From: Verpa conica
Lineage: Eukaryota; Ascomycota; Pezizomycetes; Pezizales; Morchellaceae
Direction: 5' to 3'
Length of the DNA: 64,000 nucleotides
Assembly: GCA_033030425.1 (NCBI GenBank)
Contig: JAUFSD010000006.1
Coordinates: 310,001-374,000 of the forward strand
The position numbers and the translations under genes are program-made. This document shows, piece by piece, positions 38,401 through 50,094 of this stretch. Numbering within the stretch: position 1 is the first letter of the stretch; every line of letters starts with the position of its first letter. The notes below the pieces were generated by a model that saw only the letters and a program-made list of their open reading frames with translations, had not been told where the DNA came from and did no database searches.

Positions 38401-39114
38401 ATGCGCAAACGCGATTCAGCCAACCTATAAAATTCAGTACGTCACATTTTCTCTAGGGACTGGACATACCTTCTACCGTTATTGGAGACAGTATCATAAA
38501 CTTAGGCTGCATATCATAAATAATCATTTTAACTTTTCGTTTAGGAGAATCGGAAAAGGATGTTGGTATTCCGGCCAACTCTTGAGATGGCATACAAGTG
38601 AATCCAAGGAATATGTACACATTGTAGATCCGATCCCTTAAAACTGTATTTACTCATAGTTTTTTTCTAAATTTTTCGCGGTTAGGCATGTGCTGTCATT
38701 AGATTTGCACCGTAGTCCCCGATCCTGATCTGGTGGGATCGCGATCGGGATTAGAGGGAACAAAGTAAAGAATTATTTGCCAGGTGCTCTGATCTTTTTT
38801 TTAATTAGCTCTACGCTCTCGATATTTTTGAAGTGTGAAATTTCGGAATGCAGCCGGGGTAATCTACGTAATCGTGCTTCCAGGCGTTCTTTAAAACCCC
38901 TTTGAAACTAAACTACAAGCAAGCATCGATCACTATTGGATATATTCTGCCAGGGGTTGGTAGAATATCTACCCCAAGATGAGCGGACTGGGGTAAACTC
39001 TGAGCTTAAACTACATTCGTAGGGAAAAATACATCATTTCCAAGGTATATACTAACTAAAAACCACGCATCCATACTGGGCATAAAATGACCTTCAATGA
39101 CTCTGGTCTTTAGT
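35475..39114. other. Gene-poor region holding MITE copy A
   Basis: Upstream of the F-box/WD40 gene (35475-36800) lie several short frames, including two with hydrophobic stretches on minus (35852-36220, 36429-36779), none with support. A 568-bp MITE occupies 37235-37802. An 87-codon frame at 38378-38641 and AT-rich DNA complete the interval; I see no gene. Confidence 0.5.
37235..37802. mobile_element. MITE copy A, TA-flanked with 32-bp perfect terminal inverted repeats
   Basis: The left end (37235-37266, beginning CAGCCGTGTCC) is the exact reverse complement of the right end (37771-37802) over 32 bp. TA dinucleotides flank both sides (37233-37234 and 37803-37804), the Tc1/mariner-pogo target duplication. 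The 568-bp interior has no transposase frame, so the element is non-autonomous. A second, shorter copy lies at 56201-56622. Confidence 0.9.
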
Positions 39115-40061
39115 CTACTTCCCTCGGTGTTTTTTGAACGAATCATATATCTTTTTCCCATTCCGAACATCCTCCATAGCCTTTTCATCTGCCGCAACCA
39201 TCTTCGGCAGTATTCCTACAACATCCCCTAGGTGTCCCGCAGGAATTATGACGACGCCATTCTTGCTATCCGCAAAGACAATATCACCCTTGAGATTATC
39301 TCCATTAGTGAATGTGAGAGGACTAGGGAGAGATCGAGCCTTACGCTTGAAATTTCTACCCCCTCAATCGTAATAGGGTCGTCGACAGCAACAGCTCTAG
39401 CCTCTGCAGACGCAGCAACAGTACTAATGCCCTTCGAAAACACCTACCCCATACATATATCACCATCAGGACATGCTGTCATTACGGAGAGAGGGCTAAA
39501 GTTATTCTAACACACCATAAGATCTTCCCTCTTCCCTAGTTCGTCTATATCCCTAACTCTACCATCTACTATAATCGCCCTAGCACCAAGCTGATACATC
39601 CGCTCCGCAACGATCCCACCAACGACCGCGCATCGCTGACCCTCAGGCTGTGAAATAACAACCGTACAAGCCGGGGTGACGAAGTCTGCAAAGTGGGTAT
39701 CAGCTGGTAGAGAGCATTTTGGTTCGGTTGTATCTTTAGGTGCGAAGAGGACGGTTGTCGCAACAGAGATATTGATCCCGGAGGTGCCGGTGCGGGGTAC
39801 TAGATGAATTTGTTAACGAAAGAATGAAATTGGCCCCATACTCTTTCCCCCTAAAATAGCCCTGAGAGATTGCTCACTGATATCGCATAGGAATCCTGCA
39901 TTCGGGACTTTTAGTCTCTGTAGTGCATCTGATATCTGCTCCGATAGTTGAAATTTTTTAGCTCTCGGCTTCTTTGGGGGTATATATATGAGAATAGGGG
40001 AGCCTACATCGCAAGCAGTATACTGCTTCAGAGCATCCATCAGCGCTTCTTTATCACCCAT
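39115..40061 (-). CDS. RraA/HMG-aldolase-like protein
   Basis: Five exons (40061-40008, 39935-39878, 39799-39516, 39443-39345, 39288-39115) give 222 residues in unbroken phase. The fold is that of the RraA-like family, which includes 4-hydroxy-4-methyl-2-oxoglutarate aldolase and oxaloacetate decarboxylase. Visible signatures are 'CDISDALQRL' near the start, 'VVISQPEGQRCAVVGGIVAERM' (here G-G-x-x-A-x-R is the substrate loop), 'IIVDGRVRDIDEL' with the Arg and Asp used for substrate and metal, and 'GDIVFADSKNGVVIIP' near the end. Introns are 56-78 nt; the last (39344-39289) has a CACTAAT branch site and removes an apparent frame break. It is probably soluble. The physiological substrate in fungi is uncertain. 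No functional neighbour is seen. Confidence 0.87.
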
Positions 40062-42577
40062 TTTACTTGAATTCGGCGATGATGTCAGGTGTTGGCAAGC
40101 GGAGTATGTATCACATGTGAAGGGAGATAGAATGTAGATGTAGAGTTGCGGCTCAATATTTAACCGGGGTGCCTGCCGAGCTTAATTAGGGACTTATATT
40201 ACTAACAAATCATACAATATCACTCAAGGTTATTTGCATCCAAGTAGACTTAGAGTTCCTATAAAAGAAAGTCTTGTAACCTGATTGTGATAGCAGGGGA
40301 CAAAACCTAGAAAGTTATTCTCCAGATTTGAAAAAATCCTACGTAAAATCTACTGAGTAGGACGCACGCTCATAATGAGTATAGGGTTTAGGGATGCTTT
40401 TTTACTAGATTCTCGTGTATAAGCTACTGTCTAACCCATATGGCCGTCATACCCTCAAGCATCTACAGAAGAATAGCTTCATCCTAGGGCATTGAAGCGT
40501 CCGGAGATAGGTCGATTGTAGCCTCTTTAAGCCCTATATTTGAACTCTTTTGGTCTTCTTTAGTAACTTATTCTCTAACCTGAGGAGACGGTTTGTAATT
40601 TCTAAGAACTCAAGTAGATGGTTCTTGAGACCAAAACAGGTAATGTAACTCCGGGTACGCAACTCATTGTATTCACCAGCAAATCGATAAATTAATGATT
40701 ATTCCCCATCCTCTAAGAAATAAATAAGATTTAAAGGGGTAGTGAACATCTGGCTGAATTAGGGGGGGATAGGATAAAGCGCACCACTTCGTGTAGTATC
40801 AACGACCCATTAGAGTCCAAGCAAGAACGACAAGTACATACACAAAATGAAATCTTTAGGGGCAGGAAGATTCCGGGGGAAAGCACATATTTTATTAACA
40901 GAATTACGAAAGGATACCCCCCTAGCCGTCTCCCTTTACGTACACGCGCACGGATCACGGGTTTGTTGTTACACACCAACAAACCCAAGACTGTTCTGCA
41001 CGGGGCGTTCGAAATAAACTTATTGCGGGATTGCTCCGAGACTGTAATGTGTTAACTCGGACTCCGACCAGCTCGTCCTAATAGCGTCCCGCCTTTGGGT
41101 TGCTTTTTGGTTTTCCGAAGATCTTGGCCAACTACGGGTTCTAGGTCGGGATTCGGTCTCAAGTTGAGCAACTTAACGCAAGTAGCACATCAAATATCGT
41201 CAATATCTCTAGTTACGAATCCTTCTAAAACTCAGCACAAATAATAGAGGTAGCTTATTATGGGCCTCTTTCTGGCGATGAGATCGATGTTGAGTTGCAT
41301 AGCAAGGCAAAGCTTCTTTTGACGTCTTCTGAGACAGACTGCCACTTGCTACTCGTTAGCTGATGGTTGTTGATATAATAGAGCGAATTATAGATGGCGG
41401 GAAAAAGTGGCTGTTGGCCACAAAGCAGAATGTGAATGTCTTATGTTGATCATAACCCCTGAATATCAGACGAAAGGGGGGGGAGGAATATCAGTATTCT
41501 GTAGCACAAGTTAGGGATATGATCGTTCGAATCAGGTATCTTCCCGAACGACCAAGATCCTCTGCATTCTTCGGCGCTCAATCTAGAAAAACGGGCTGCG
41601 GGAAACCCGTATACACAAGGTAACCCACCCTTGTTGCGAGAATTGTAGTTCCACATAAGTTTAGATCCATAATAATTCTATGTAGTAGAATATAAGCAGG
41701 AAGCTCTATAGCACTAGGGGGAAAAAAATCAGAATTTTAATACTTTGTGGGTCTATGCTATTCGACTAGTGGAATCTTCATACTGCTAAGTTGCGTTCGG
41801 GTTCCTCCCCCAACTTTCGGTTATGTTGGGAGCAGCGATTACATGTACCGCTTACGAGCCTTGGGACAGTGTAAGTCGGGTCGTAACGGCGATCTTAGAT
41901 CCTAAAGGCAGGCTATGTCCGTGGATCAATGATCTGATCTAAGCTAATATTAACCATAGCGGTGCCGAGTCTATCTAAGGTTTGGCGCCGTTTTGACCCA
42001 CGGTAGTAGCCGCGCCCACAAAGGTTCTCACTACTAAAACCTCAACACTTGTGTCGAAATCAGAAAGACCTCATTCGCTTATAGCGAGGTCTAAGACATA
42101 ATTGCACACCCAGCCCTGCCAAGCGAGGTGGATAGGAGATTCGCGATGAGAGATCTTCAGGGGAGCCAAGAAGTGGCGTCCGGGGACTACCTTAGGATTG
42201 AGATGTCCGCACTCGTGTAATTGGTGGCCCTGCAAGACCGTAAGTCTTTTGTTTTTTTTGTAGGGCTCGGGGGACATCTTAGTTAGGAGAGGTGCGTGTC
42301 TCTACAGACTCTTTGCCCGTCTTTATTCTGCTATTACTCCATTATTCTGTAGTTGATGCGATCATACAGGTCTTAGAGAGCGATTTTATACAGCGGATAG
42401 CTCCGTACTCCCCCTAGAGTACAGTATGGTAGATTTGTTATATAAAGACCCTCCCAATCCTTCTTCATCTTCTCCATTCACCATCCACTACTCAGTTACT
42501 CACTACCACATCACCTAACTACCCTATAACACCTAATTCACGAACTCTTCCCACAAGTTCATCCAGACACTTTAATC
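40062..42577. other. Intergenic; promoter of secreted-protein gene at right end
   Basis: About 2.5 kb of AT-rich DNA with no supported gene; frames under 90 codons lack motifs. A short inverted repeat (CCCAACT..AGTTGGG-like) occurs near 41.81-41.83 kb. The last 200 bp contain a TATA box and a C/A-rich leader for the gene at 42578. Confidence 0.55.
42439..42447 (+). promoter_or_regulatory. TATA box of the secreted repeat protein gene
   Basis: TATATAAAG lies 131-139 bp before the ATG. It is followed by a C/T/A-rich leader typical of strongly expressed ascomycete genes. Confidence 0.65.
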
Positions 42578-43355
42578 ATGATCGGTTCAGTCAAAGTCTC
42601 CGCTTTCGTCCTCTCTCTCATGATGGTTGCCTCTACAGTGGGCGCGCCTGTACCTCAAGGTGTTACAACCCCGGTCTCCGGGCTAGCAGGCGGTACTCAA
42701 GGTGCTCCGGGTGCAGAAGGTGTTACAGGTTCGCTCGCCGCATTAACAGGCGGTGCTCAAGGCGCCCCGAGTGCAGATGGTGTTACAGGACTCACTGGTG
42801 TATCTGCCCCGGGTGCAGATGCTGCTACAGGTCTCGCCAGTACAGATGCTGCAGGCCTCGCGGGTGCCACACGCCGTGATACAGAGACCTACGGCAAATA
42901 CGGTTCAGCCGACCCTAAGCATACTGAAGATTCGCACGACATTGACATCCTCGAAGCTCTTGCTCTAGCAGCTGGGGAGGAGGAGAAAGAGTGGAAGCGG
43001 GAGCTTGATATTCTCGGCGGACTGGGAGAGCATGGTCATGAGGATAAGGCTCATGATGAAGAGAAGGGTCATGATGAGGGTCACTCAGGGAGCTACGGGT
43101 AAGTTTACATATACTCTTCCATATTCTATACATGTCACTAACAAGTATCTCAGAGACTACCCTAAGAGCGACTACAACAAGCAATACACCCGATCAAACA
43201 AATACACCGAGCCTGAGGTAGACGTCAAGTCTGTTCTCGACACCGAGCATAAGCCATACGAAGCTCCTAAGCTAGAAACTGAGCACAAGGCAGATGACGA
43301 GCACAAGCCATACGAAGCTCCTAAGTCATATGAAGCCCCCAAGTCCGACTACTAG
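42578..43355 (+). CDS. Secreted repeat protein with dibasic (kexin-type) sites
   Basis: Two exons (42578-43098, 43154-43355) give 240 residues. A signal peptide (1-23, cut after 'STVGA') precedes three regions. Residues 28-81 are Gly/Ala/Thr-rich tandem repeats: two 20-residue units starting 'GVT' with 'GGxQGAPxAx' endings and a shorter third, also visible as about 60-bp DNA repeats. Residues 101-173 are acidic and His-rich, bounded by the dibasic pairs R99-R100 and K140-R141, both good Kex2-type sites. The C-terminus has three 'YEAPK' repeats (209-213, 227-231, 233-237) with Tyr/Lys/Pro-rich sequence. No cysteines are present, so it is not a hydrophobin or cysteine-knot effector. I do not recognise the family. 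Possible roles are a cell-wall/matrix protein or a precursor cleaved into peptides. A TATA box lies 131 bp upstream. Confidence 0.85.
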
Positions 43356-44814
43356 AGCTGGGTATGTAATCCGGTGACCACAATCCGGTGTAGCTGCTAA
43401 CCTCTTCGCTCACAGGTTCTCACTCGCTGAATGCTTCGAGTTCGATATATGAGTCTTTGTGATGATTTGTACTTGTATCTTGAAGGTTTATATATGATAT
43501 AGATCATGTCTTGTTATTAGTAGAGTTAGGGTTACATGTATTTTGTTGAAAGTAATAATTAATTTTTATTGAAGTGTGAATATATATTTTTGCAATCAGC
43601 TAAGGTTTAAGTGACATGTATTGAGAACTATCTACGGTGCTGTTAATATCAGTATATATTCTTACTAAAGCATATAATTCGGTTTAACTCAGGTCGGTGG
43701 TTTAGTCATAGAATTGCAAGTAGGCGCAAAAGTGTTTTCAGTTTCCTGTTCTAATACTGCGGAACGAGCGAAGGTATTAAGTGTACTTTGGGTAAGTAAA
43801 AAGAACATGTATGAGGTTGCTATTCCCTAGGCTAGATTATGTTAAAAGCTACATGTATTACCAATGAAGTTTTAGGTTCTATTTGCCAGCCCGGGTTAGT
43901 GGTAGGTGTAACGTGGTATGTACAGTAAGCTGATTATTATCTGGGGAAGACTCTACCTAGGACCCGAGTTACCCCACTTATAAAAACGTGGCACTGAAGG
44001 CGAGGCTGACCTCTATTCTAGAACTCCGGTAACCGTAGCAATACTAGAAAAGCCTCTCTTGCTACTACGAAACTGGTAAACAATGTCTTCATGGACTATT
44101 GTGATTACGTATCTTTCAGCCCGTAAGAGTAGATAGTACGTCGAGATTAAGTTATGTGTACCTGAAACGATGGCATGGTGACGTGGCGGGGTAGGAGATT
44201 AGAGACGGGGATAGTAATATATATACAGCAGAGTACTAATCTCCTCTCTTATTTCCTTTGATCCCTGCCCTCAACGGCTGCCTAGGCTGGCTCACCATCT
44301 CGCACTCGTTCGTCACACGGCTGCGTTGCCAAGCCGGATGCGGCAACGCTTCATCAGATAAGACAATGGAGATGCATCCAGCCAAGGCGAGGGAAGTGTC
44401 CTCAGTTGAGAGAAGGAGGGGAGGGGGAGGGGAACGGCCGAGAGAGAGTCCGGGTCGTGGAGATAGGGCTTGGATATCCGGTTTGGCGCGGGTATCCGGG
44501 AGGTATTACTGCAATGCCCTTAAATTTACATAACCGTGACCAACTCCCGCAAGAACTTGTCTACTTTATTCTACATAGTACATTAGACTCAGCAAGTCAT
44601 AGCCGCGTCAGCATCACTAATTTCTCCCTTGCCAAGCCACTCAGGGGGGGATTTCAAAGTGATTGATAAGAGGGGAGTTGTTCCCCTTTTTTTCTTCCGT
44701 AGAAACCGGGTAAGAAAAAACAAACCTAAGGAGGTAGAAAAGCTTGTCTTCCATCCCCCCATCAGATAAACATTTCCCCCATCAGATAACGAAACAACTT
44801 TGCAACAGCCCACC
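43356..44814. other. Intergenic, promoter of sucrase/ferredoxin-like gene
   Basis: AT-rich 3' flank, then a GC-richer stretch (44.25-44.66 kb) with frames of about 90 codons that look like leader sequence. A TATATATA stretch lies near 44.22 kb. No gene is supported. Confidence 0.55.
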
Positions 44815-46164
44815 ATGTCTTTCGCCGGTCTCCTCCGTAGAGGTACATCTTTCTTCAGCAACAACTCTAGTAGCTCTAAAGTCGGCAACGAGGATGGAAA
44901 GGTAACGAAGGATACCCTTTTCCCACTCGTCACCTGCGAACACGACGAGAAGAAGGACGGCGATGATTGCAATCATGACTGCGCTGCTTGCCCGTCCGAG
45001 GGGGATGGCACGAGTGGGTACGGAAAGGCGTTTGATAAGATCGGTGTTGATCATGATACAGAGCTATGGGGAGGAGTGAACAAGTATTCGCGTCATGTTA
45101 TCGTTGCGACCGGAGAGACAGACTGGATTCGGGACGTGGACGAGATCAAGGGGAGTGTTATGGAGGCATTAAAGAAAGGAGTTGATAAGGGGTCGGTTGA
45201 GGATCGAGATGGGGTATGTTTTCTCCCCCGTTTCTTTGCTAATATTTGGGATACAAAGAGGAAGAGAGTATTGTACTAATTGGGTGAATAGAGACTCATG
45301 ATCTCAGCATCTAATATGCCTCCACCAAACCACCACCACGGTTCAGAAAAGCGCGAGCCTACAACTGTTATTCTCCTACCCTCTTGGACCCTCGTCGAGA
45401 ACGTTACCCCCGAAACTACCCCAGAGCTCATCTCCCGCTTCATTAACCCCTCCTCCACAAACCTCGACCCTCTCATCACACCTCTACAAACCCCCCTCTC
45501 CCCCGGCGGTCTCTCACCTCCCGCTACAGTCTCAACCACATCGTTAGCATCCCCCACCTCTCCACTCACTCTTCAGATCCCCACATCCCCATCACCAGGG
45601 GCCCTGTCTGTGGGCTCGCCAACAAGAGCACCAGGCACCCCTGTTACCCCATCTACCCCTATCGACACATCAGCTTTTCAAAACCTCTCTCTCGCTGACG
45701 TTCCCTATTCATGTGATAGTGCACTCACGTCCTCCGCATTCCCGCATGACACACTCATTCTCCTATGCTCCCACAAGCGTCGCGACGCACGCTGCGGCAT
45801 TAGTGCACCCATCTTGCGGAAGGAGTTTGAGCGCCACCTCCGGCCACTGGGGCTATGGCGGGATATGGCAGACATGAGGGCGGGGGGCGTGAAAGTACTT
45901 TTTATTAACCATGTGGGTGGACATAAGTTTTCTGCTAATGTTATCATATACCGTAAAGGGGCTGTTGAGACAGAAGGCGATAGAGAAGATGAGAGTCGGG
46001 ATGAAGAGAAGAAGGAGGAGGCGATGCAGGGGATTTGGTTGGCGAAGGTGACTCCGAGACATGTTGAGGGGATTGTGAGGCATACAATCTTGGAGGGTAA
46101 GGTGTGTGATAGCGGGTTGATTCGTGCAGGGTTTGATAGAAGGACTGGATTGAGTAGTTGGTAG
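44815..46164 (+). CDS. Sucrase/ferredoxin-like protein (AIM32 family)
   Basis: Two exons (44815-45213, 45292-46164) join in phase 0 across a 78-nt GTATGT intron and give 423 residues. The family has a thioredoxin-like ferredoxin fold and includes yeast Aim32, a mitochondrial protein linked to redox/Fe-S functions. Seen: an N-terminal 'CEHDEKKDGDDCNHDCAAC' Cys-rich stretch; 'YSRHVIVATGETDW', typical of the family; a Pro/Ser/Thr-rich insertion (about 185-265); the signature 'CSHKRRDARCGI' with a C-x(8)-C spacing; and 'NHVGGHKFSANVIIY', the H-x-G-G-H-K-F motif. The protein ends with 'VTPRHVEGIVRHTI', as in homologues. A basic N-terminus ('GLLRRGTSFF') could direct mitochondrial import; this is inference. 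Cluster binding by the fungal protein is not certain. Confidence 0.9.
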
Positions 46165-46419
46165 ATGTTTTTTTTTCTTTCTTTTCCTTTTGGGAGGTGG
46201 GGGGGATATACAATATAGAGAAGGGCTCGGGGAGTTTGATAATTATGAGGTTTTACTATGTGAGTTGGAAGCTAGATTTCTGTATAGTATATATTATATA
46301 TGAATATACGAACTTCAAAAACATGATTGGTGTAGTTAGATACGTGAAGGGCGAGTGCTGAGTGGTGATTGTAGTTGGCGGGGGGCTAGCGCCTATAAGT
46401 ACACACTCAACTCCACTTC

Positions 46420-46614
46420 ATGACCCCTCACCATCTATTCGTATCAACCAACACTCTACCTCATGACATATGTGAGAGTAAGGATATAAATCCCGGGGAT
46501 TCTTTAATTAAACCATTTACAGATATTCTTTCAAAGTACGGAAAGGTCGGACCTGACTGCACCAACTTATACATCCCCAGGAAGTTCTCTGCTACTCCGG
46601 GGTGGCAATGGTAG
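46420..46614 (+). CDS. Small open reading frame, doubtful
   Basis: 64 codons from an ATG that lies about 20 bp after 'CTATAAGTA'. Composition is balanced and includes 'KPFTDILSKYGKVGPDC', but I recognise no domain, signal peptide or splice extension. The TATA-like motif is too close to the ATG to place a start site before it. It could be a gene relic or chance. Confidence 0.15.
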   Translation: MTPHHLFVSTNTLPHDICESKDINPGDSLIKPFTDILSKYGKVGPDCTNLYIPRKFSATPGWQW

Positions 46615-47238
46615 TCATCATTATATCTGGGGCACTTCATCTTGCACCGGCTACATCTGAAGTCTCACTTGATTATCCCTATGTCTGCTGTGCAGAACCG
46701 TAGGGTCTGGGGTGCCCAATTCTTTTTTTCGGGGATATTTTTCTCGAGAGGGGGGGTTTGGTACTTATGTTTGTGTGGTTGTCCCGCACAAATCAAGTGT
46801 CTTTAAAAGGCCAAGTTTACTGGGAAGCCCCCGATAGGTTTGGGTTTTCGGGGAAGGGGGGGGGGGAGTTTATGAAGTTATCACACAAACTTAAGTACTT
46901 TTGGAGGTCAAAAGCCTAATCCAACCCCTCCCGAGAGGCCCTGAGGTCTTTGAATATAACACCGAGGCTTCTCAGAATTCTACTCTACGGTACTGCGCAG
47001 CAAGACAAGAAATTATATAGGACTGGGCACAAGACTAGGCGTGCCCTACTGTTCACCATCGATACTCAAATGCCATCACATTCATATAACGTTGGGAGCT
47101 GACTGTAATTATTCTTGACTATTCATGAAGTCCTAGATGGAGATTGGCTTATGTGTCCCGCCCCAAAAATAAACCTCTGGGGTTCAGGAGTTATTTGCAT
47201 ATATTTGGTGCTGCGTGTACTTTATTTTTGATTAAATA

Positions 47239-47397
47239 CAGGCGACTCTCTCTATAAGAATACGATCGGGACCGAGAATTTCAAGCAATATAGTGAGAAT
47301 ATTCCTATAAGAAAAAATATAGACTAGTGGGGCGATTTAGGGGGCTGCCTACTAAGAATATTCTTATAAATAATATTCTTATAGACAGAGCTGCCTG
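47239..47397. mobile_element. Short pogo/Tc1-type MITE with TA flanks
   Basis: The element starts CAGGCGACTCTCTCTATAAG and ends with a near-perfect inverted copy (ATTCTTATAGACAGAGCTGCCTG), both sides flanked by TA (47237-47238, 47398-47399). Inverted repeats are about 25 bp with three mismatches. It is 159 bp long, with an inner pair of ATTCTTATA motifs and no coding capacity. CAG..CTG ends with a TA duplication are typical of pogo/Fot-like elements. Confidence 0.82.
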
Positions 47398-48666
47398 TAA
47401 TATTATCTACTGCGTTACTGTAAGTATATATAAATGATGCGGGTTGGTTATTTTTTATGGTGTGGTTCTGGGTTGCATGCGCTGATGTTTGTAGTATATT
47501 GATATTTACGAATGGTATACTTGATTATTTTGACTGTTTTTGACCCGCTTTGTCCTCTTGGGATTTTTTGGGGGGCGGGGGTCGAACTGGGTTAAGAGAA
47601 TTGTTCAAGGGCTCATAGAGCATTGGTTATCGATTGCATAGAACCTGGTGTGTAGTGACTATAGTCATAGCTCATCCGGCTGTATGTTTTCCAATGAAGG
47701 ACAGGCGCTAGCAAAAAACCGGTTACAGAAATATTGGAACCTTACTCCAGCCATAAATTTCCTAAGTAACTTGGACGCTTCCTATATACTCGGGAGCAGC
47801 TATATGCCTTAGAATTAAGGTCTAGCTTATACTACGTATGGTATTGTTTGTAGTATTTTTAGGTGTGCTAGTCCCTTTCCTTGTTTACTGAAAACCTAAG
47901 TTTTACTAATAAATAATATACTAGAATATTATAATCGGCTCTAGGGTGGTAAGGTTTAGCCGGGCTGCATCTTATTTTAGTGGAGTCCAATGTTGACTAT
48001 ATATAAAGTTTTGTAGGAGGCTTGTTATAGGTTTAGTAATATTAAATGAAGTTTATATGCTAGTACCAGCAGAATTTAGTACTGTTAGCTAAGATCGTTT
48101 ATGGTGATTTTTTATTTTATATATAGAGGAGCACTAAGACTATGGTAATCGATAAAAAACAAAATAAGGGATGAAGAAACGGAGAAATTTAGAGGTAACT
48201 TGAATGCAAACATTCAATAGGATACCCTTATATGTGGCGGGTTTGCATTGCTCGTTACCTTGAGGGAGGGTCTCAAGTTTGTTCTTTAGAATGAGAGACT
48301 ACTATATCATACGCTTCCTTTGATTTTGTGTGTTAAGGCATGAGATATACTAATACCGGGGTGTAGTAATGGCTGGTGAGAACAATAATTTCTTAGTAGG
48401 AGGTAAATCTATTTGATGAGATATGGTTATATATTTTTGATAAAGCCTAGATATAGGAGAATAGCAGGATTTATGTGGGGAGATTGGTAGGGAAAATTAA
48501 GCTGTAAATAGCTGAACTTCTGGGTTCTGATAAAATATCAATAGCAGGGATAAAAATCTCTTAAATTCTGATTTAGTTAGCCATAAAGCTATTTATTCTC
48601 TGTATTTTATACCTTAGAAAGGTGACGTATATACTACATGTAGATACACTGCTACACTACTCATAA

Positions 48667-50094
48667 CTATTTACCCCAAACAACACCAACGCGGTCGATC
48701 TCATCACCAGACCTTCCCCAAAATCCTACAACTCTCATCCCAGTCTCCGGTGCAGTTATAACAGTACAACTGCTCGTCTTTACACCGACTGCAAGTTCCC
48801 TAGCAGAGCTCGTCTTAACCCTGATATAAAACACCCTTGTATTCCCATCTTTCACTCCCGAGCACGCCTCAACTTCAGTGATAGTCTCTCCACTCGCAAG
48901 CGTGATGCTACTCGCCGTACCGCCGGTGCCTCCATGGGTGATAGACGAGATGGAACTGTACGCAGCAACAATACGATCAACGCGCTCACCCCCCGCAATG
49001 GTAAGCGTGGTAATAGTCGGTACGGTCGAGAATGATGTAGCATCATTAAAGTAGTTCCCATGTGGACCTCCCACAACCGGAGAAAGTCTCAAAGAGGTCG
49101 TAGCCCACGAGAAGGTCGCCGAGAGAGGGTAATGATCACTCAAAGGGCCACCATCAGTAGGGTGCAGGAAGTTCCTATGCTCATTCGTAATCGTTGACAA
49201 CGAGAACGTCAATACCGGGGAACTTCTAAACAAGATCTTATCAACGACTTCGCAGGCCATCATAGTTGCCTGATCAGTGACTGTGGATGCGAATGGGAAG
49301 TCGCAAGTAAGGGCAGCAGAACCAATGGTTGGTGGTGTCCCGCCACGGTATCTGCTAACCCATGCGTCTGTGAACCCGCCTCCAGAGACGAGAGTACGGA
49401 TGTTGTCTCCGGTCGTGGTGTACCGCATGTTGGTGTCTCCCATGAAGATCACAGGCATCCCGGCGGAGAAGGTGTTTATGTAGCTGACTATTTGGGCGAC
49501 GTTCTTGGCCCTGGCACTAAGGTCCCCGGAATCGCTGCCGGCGTCGGTATGGAGGTTGTAGACGTCAACCCAGACGCCGGTTACCAGTTCAACGCGCATG
49601 GCTGAGAAGCCTTTGGGGGTGAGGCAGTCGCCGGAATTAAGGTTGCAGTCGTTCCAGGCTACGCGCTCAAAGTCGATATAAGGAAAGGCGGATAAAGTGT
49701 TGAGGCCATCGCCGAAGGGAACACCGCCTGCTGGAGTTAATATGGATAAAGGTAGAGGAGAGAGAGAGAGGTACCTGAGGTAGGGGTGCGGTAGGCGTGT
49801 GAATCGGAAGCGTAAAGCGCGGCATGGTAGTTGAAGTCTTCTTGAACGTTGATCAACTGGTATGGCGATAGGCGGGCCGAGATATATGGAGTGTTCTCTT
49901 CTGGGTCCGAGGACGAAAGTACAGCTGGAGAATTAAATTAGTATCTGGAATACTCAGCTAAAGGATTGTAGCTACGTACAAGGAAGTCCGGCAACATTGT
50001 AGGTCAAAACCTTTAATGTTCCAGTAGTAGCACTGACACCGAGAATTGAATTCAACAGTAGTAGGCTGGGACCGAGGAGTCTGAAGCGGAACAT
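48667..50094 (-). CDS. Secreted endonuclease/exonuclease/phosphatase with C-terminal jacalin-like domain
   Basis: Three exons (50094-49980, 49924-49775, 49730-48667) give 442 residues. A signal peptide (about 1-22) leads into an endonuclease/exonuclease/phosphatase (EEP) fold with its usual catalytic elements: 'LTYNVAGLP', 'NVQEDF' (metal-binding Glu), 'VDVYNLHTDAG', 'FMGDTNMRY' (Asp-Asn) and 'SDHYPL' (general-base His). After about residue 300 comes a jacalin-like lectin domain ('VGGPHGNYFND', 'VDRIVAAYSS', 'VVGFWGRSGDEIDRVGVVW'), a carbohydrate-binding beta-prism. The EEP family includes DNases, sphingomyelinases and inositol phosphatases, and sequence alone does not settle the substrate. 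The lectin domain suggests anchoring to glycans on a surface or on plant/fungal wall. A TATA box lies about 82 bp upstream. Confidence 0.9.

Larger units (their letters stand above)
46165..48666. other. AT-rich intergenic region with a pogo-like MITE
   Basis: About 2.5 kb, mostly AT-rich. It holds a 159-bp MITE at 47239-47397, a small open frame at 46420-46614, a poly-G run near 46.86 kb and no larger gene. Confidence 0.55.

Noticed and set aside
39289..39344. Frameshift in the RraA-like gene
   Set aside because: A GTAAGG..CACTAAT..CAAG intron of 56 nt links 'VEISS' to 'GDIVFADS' in phase.
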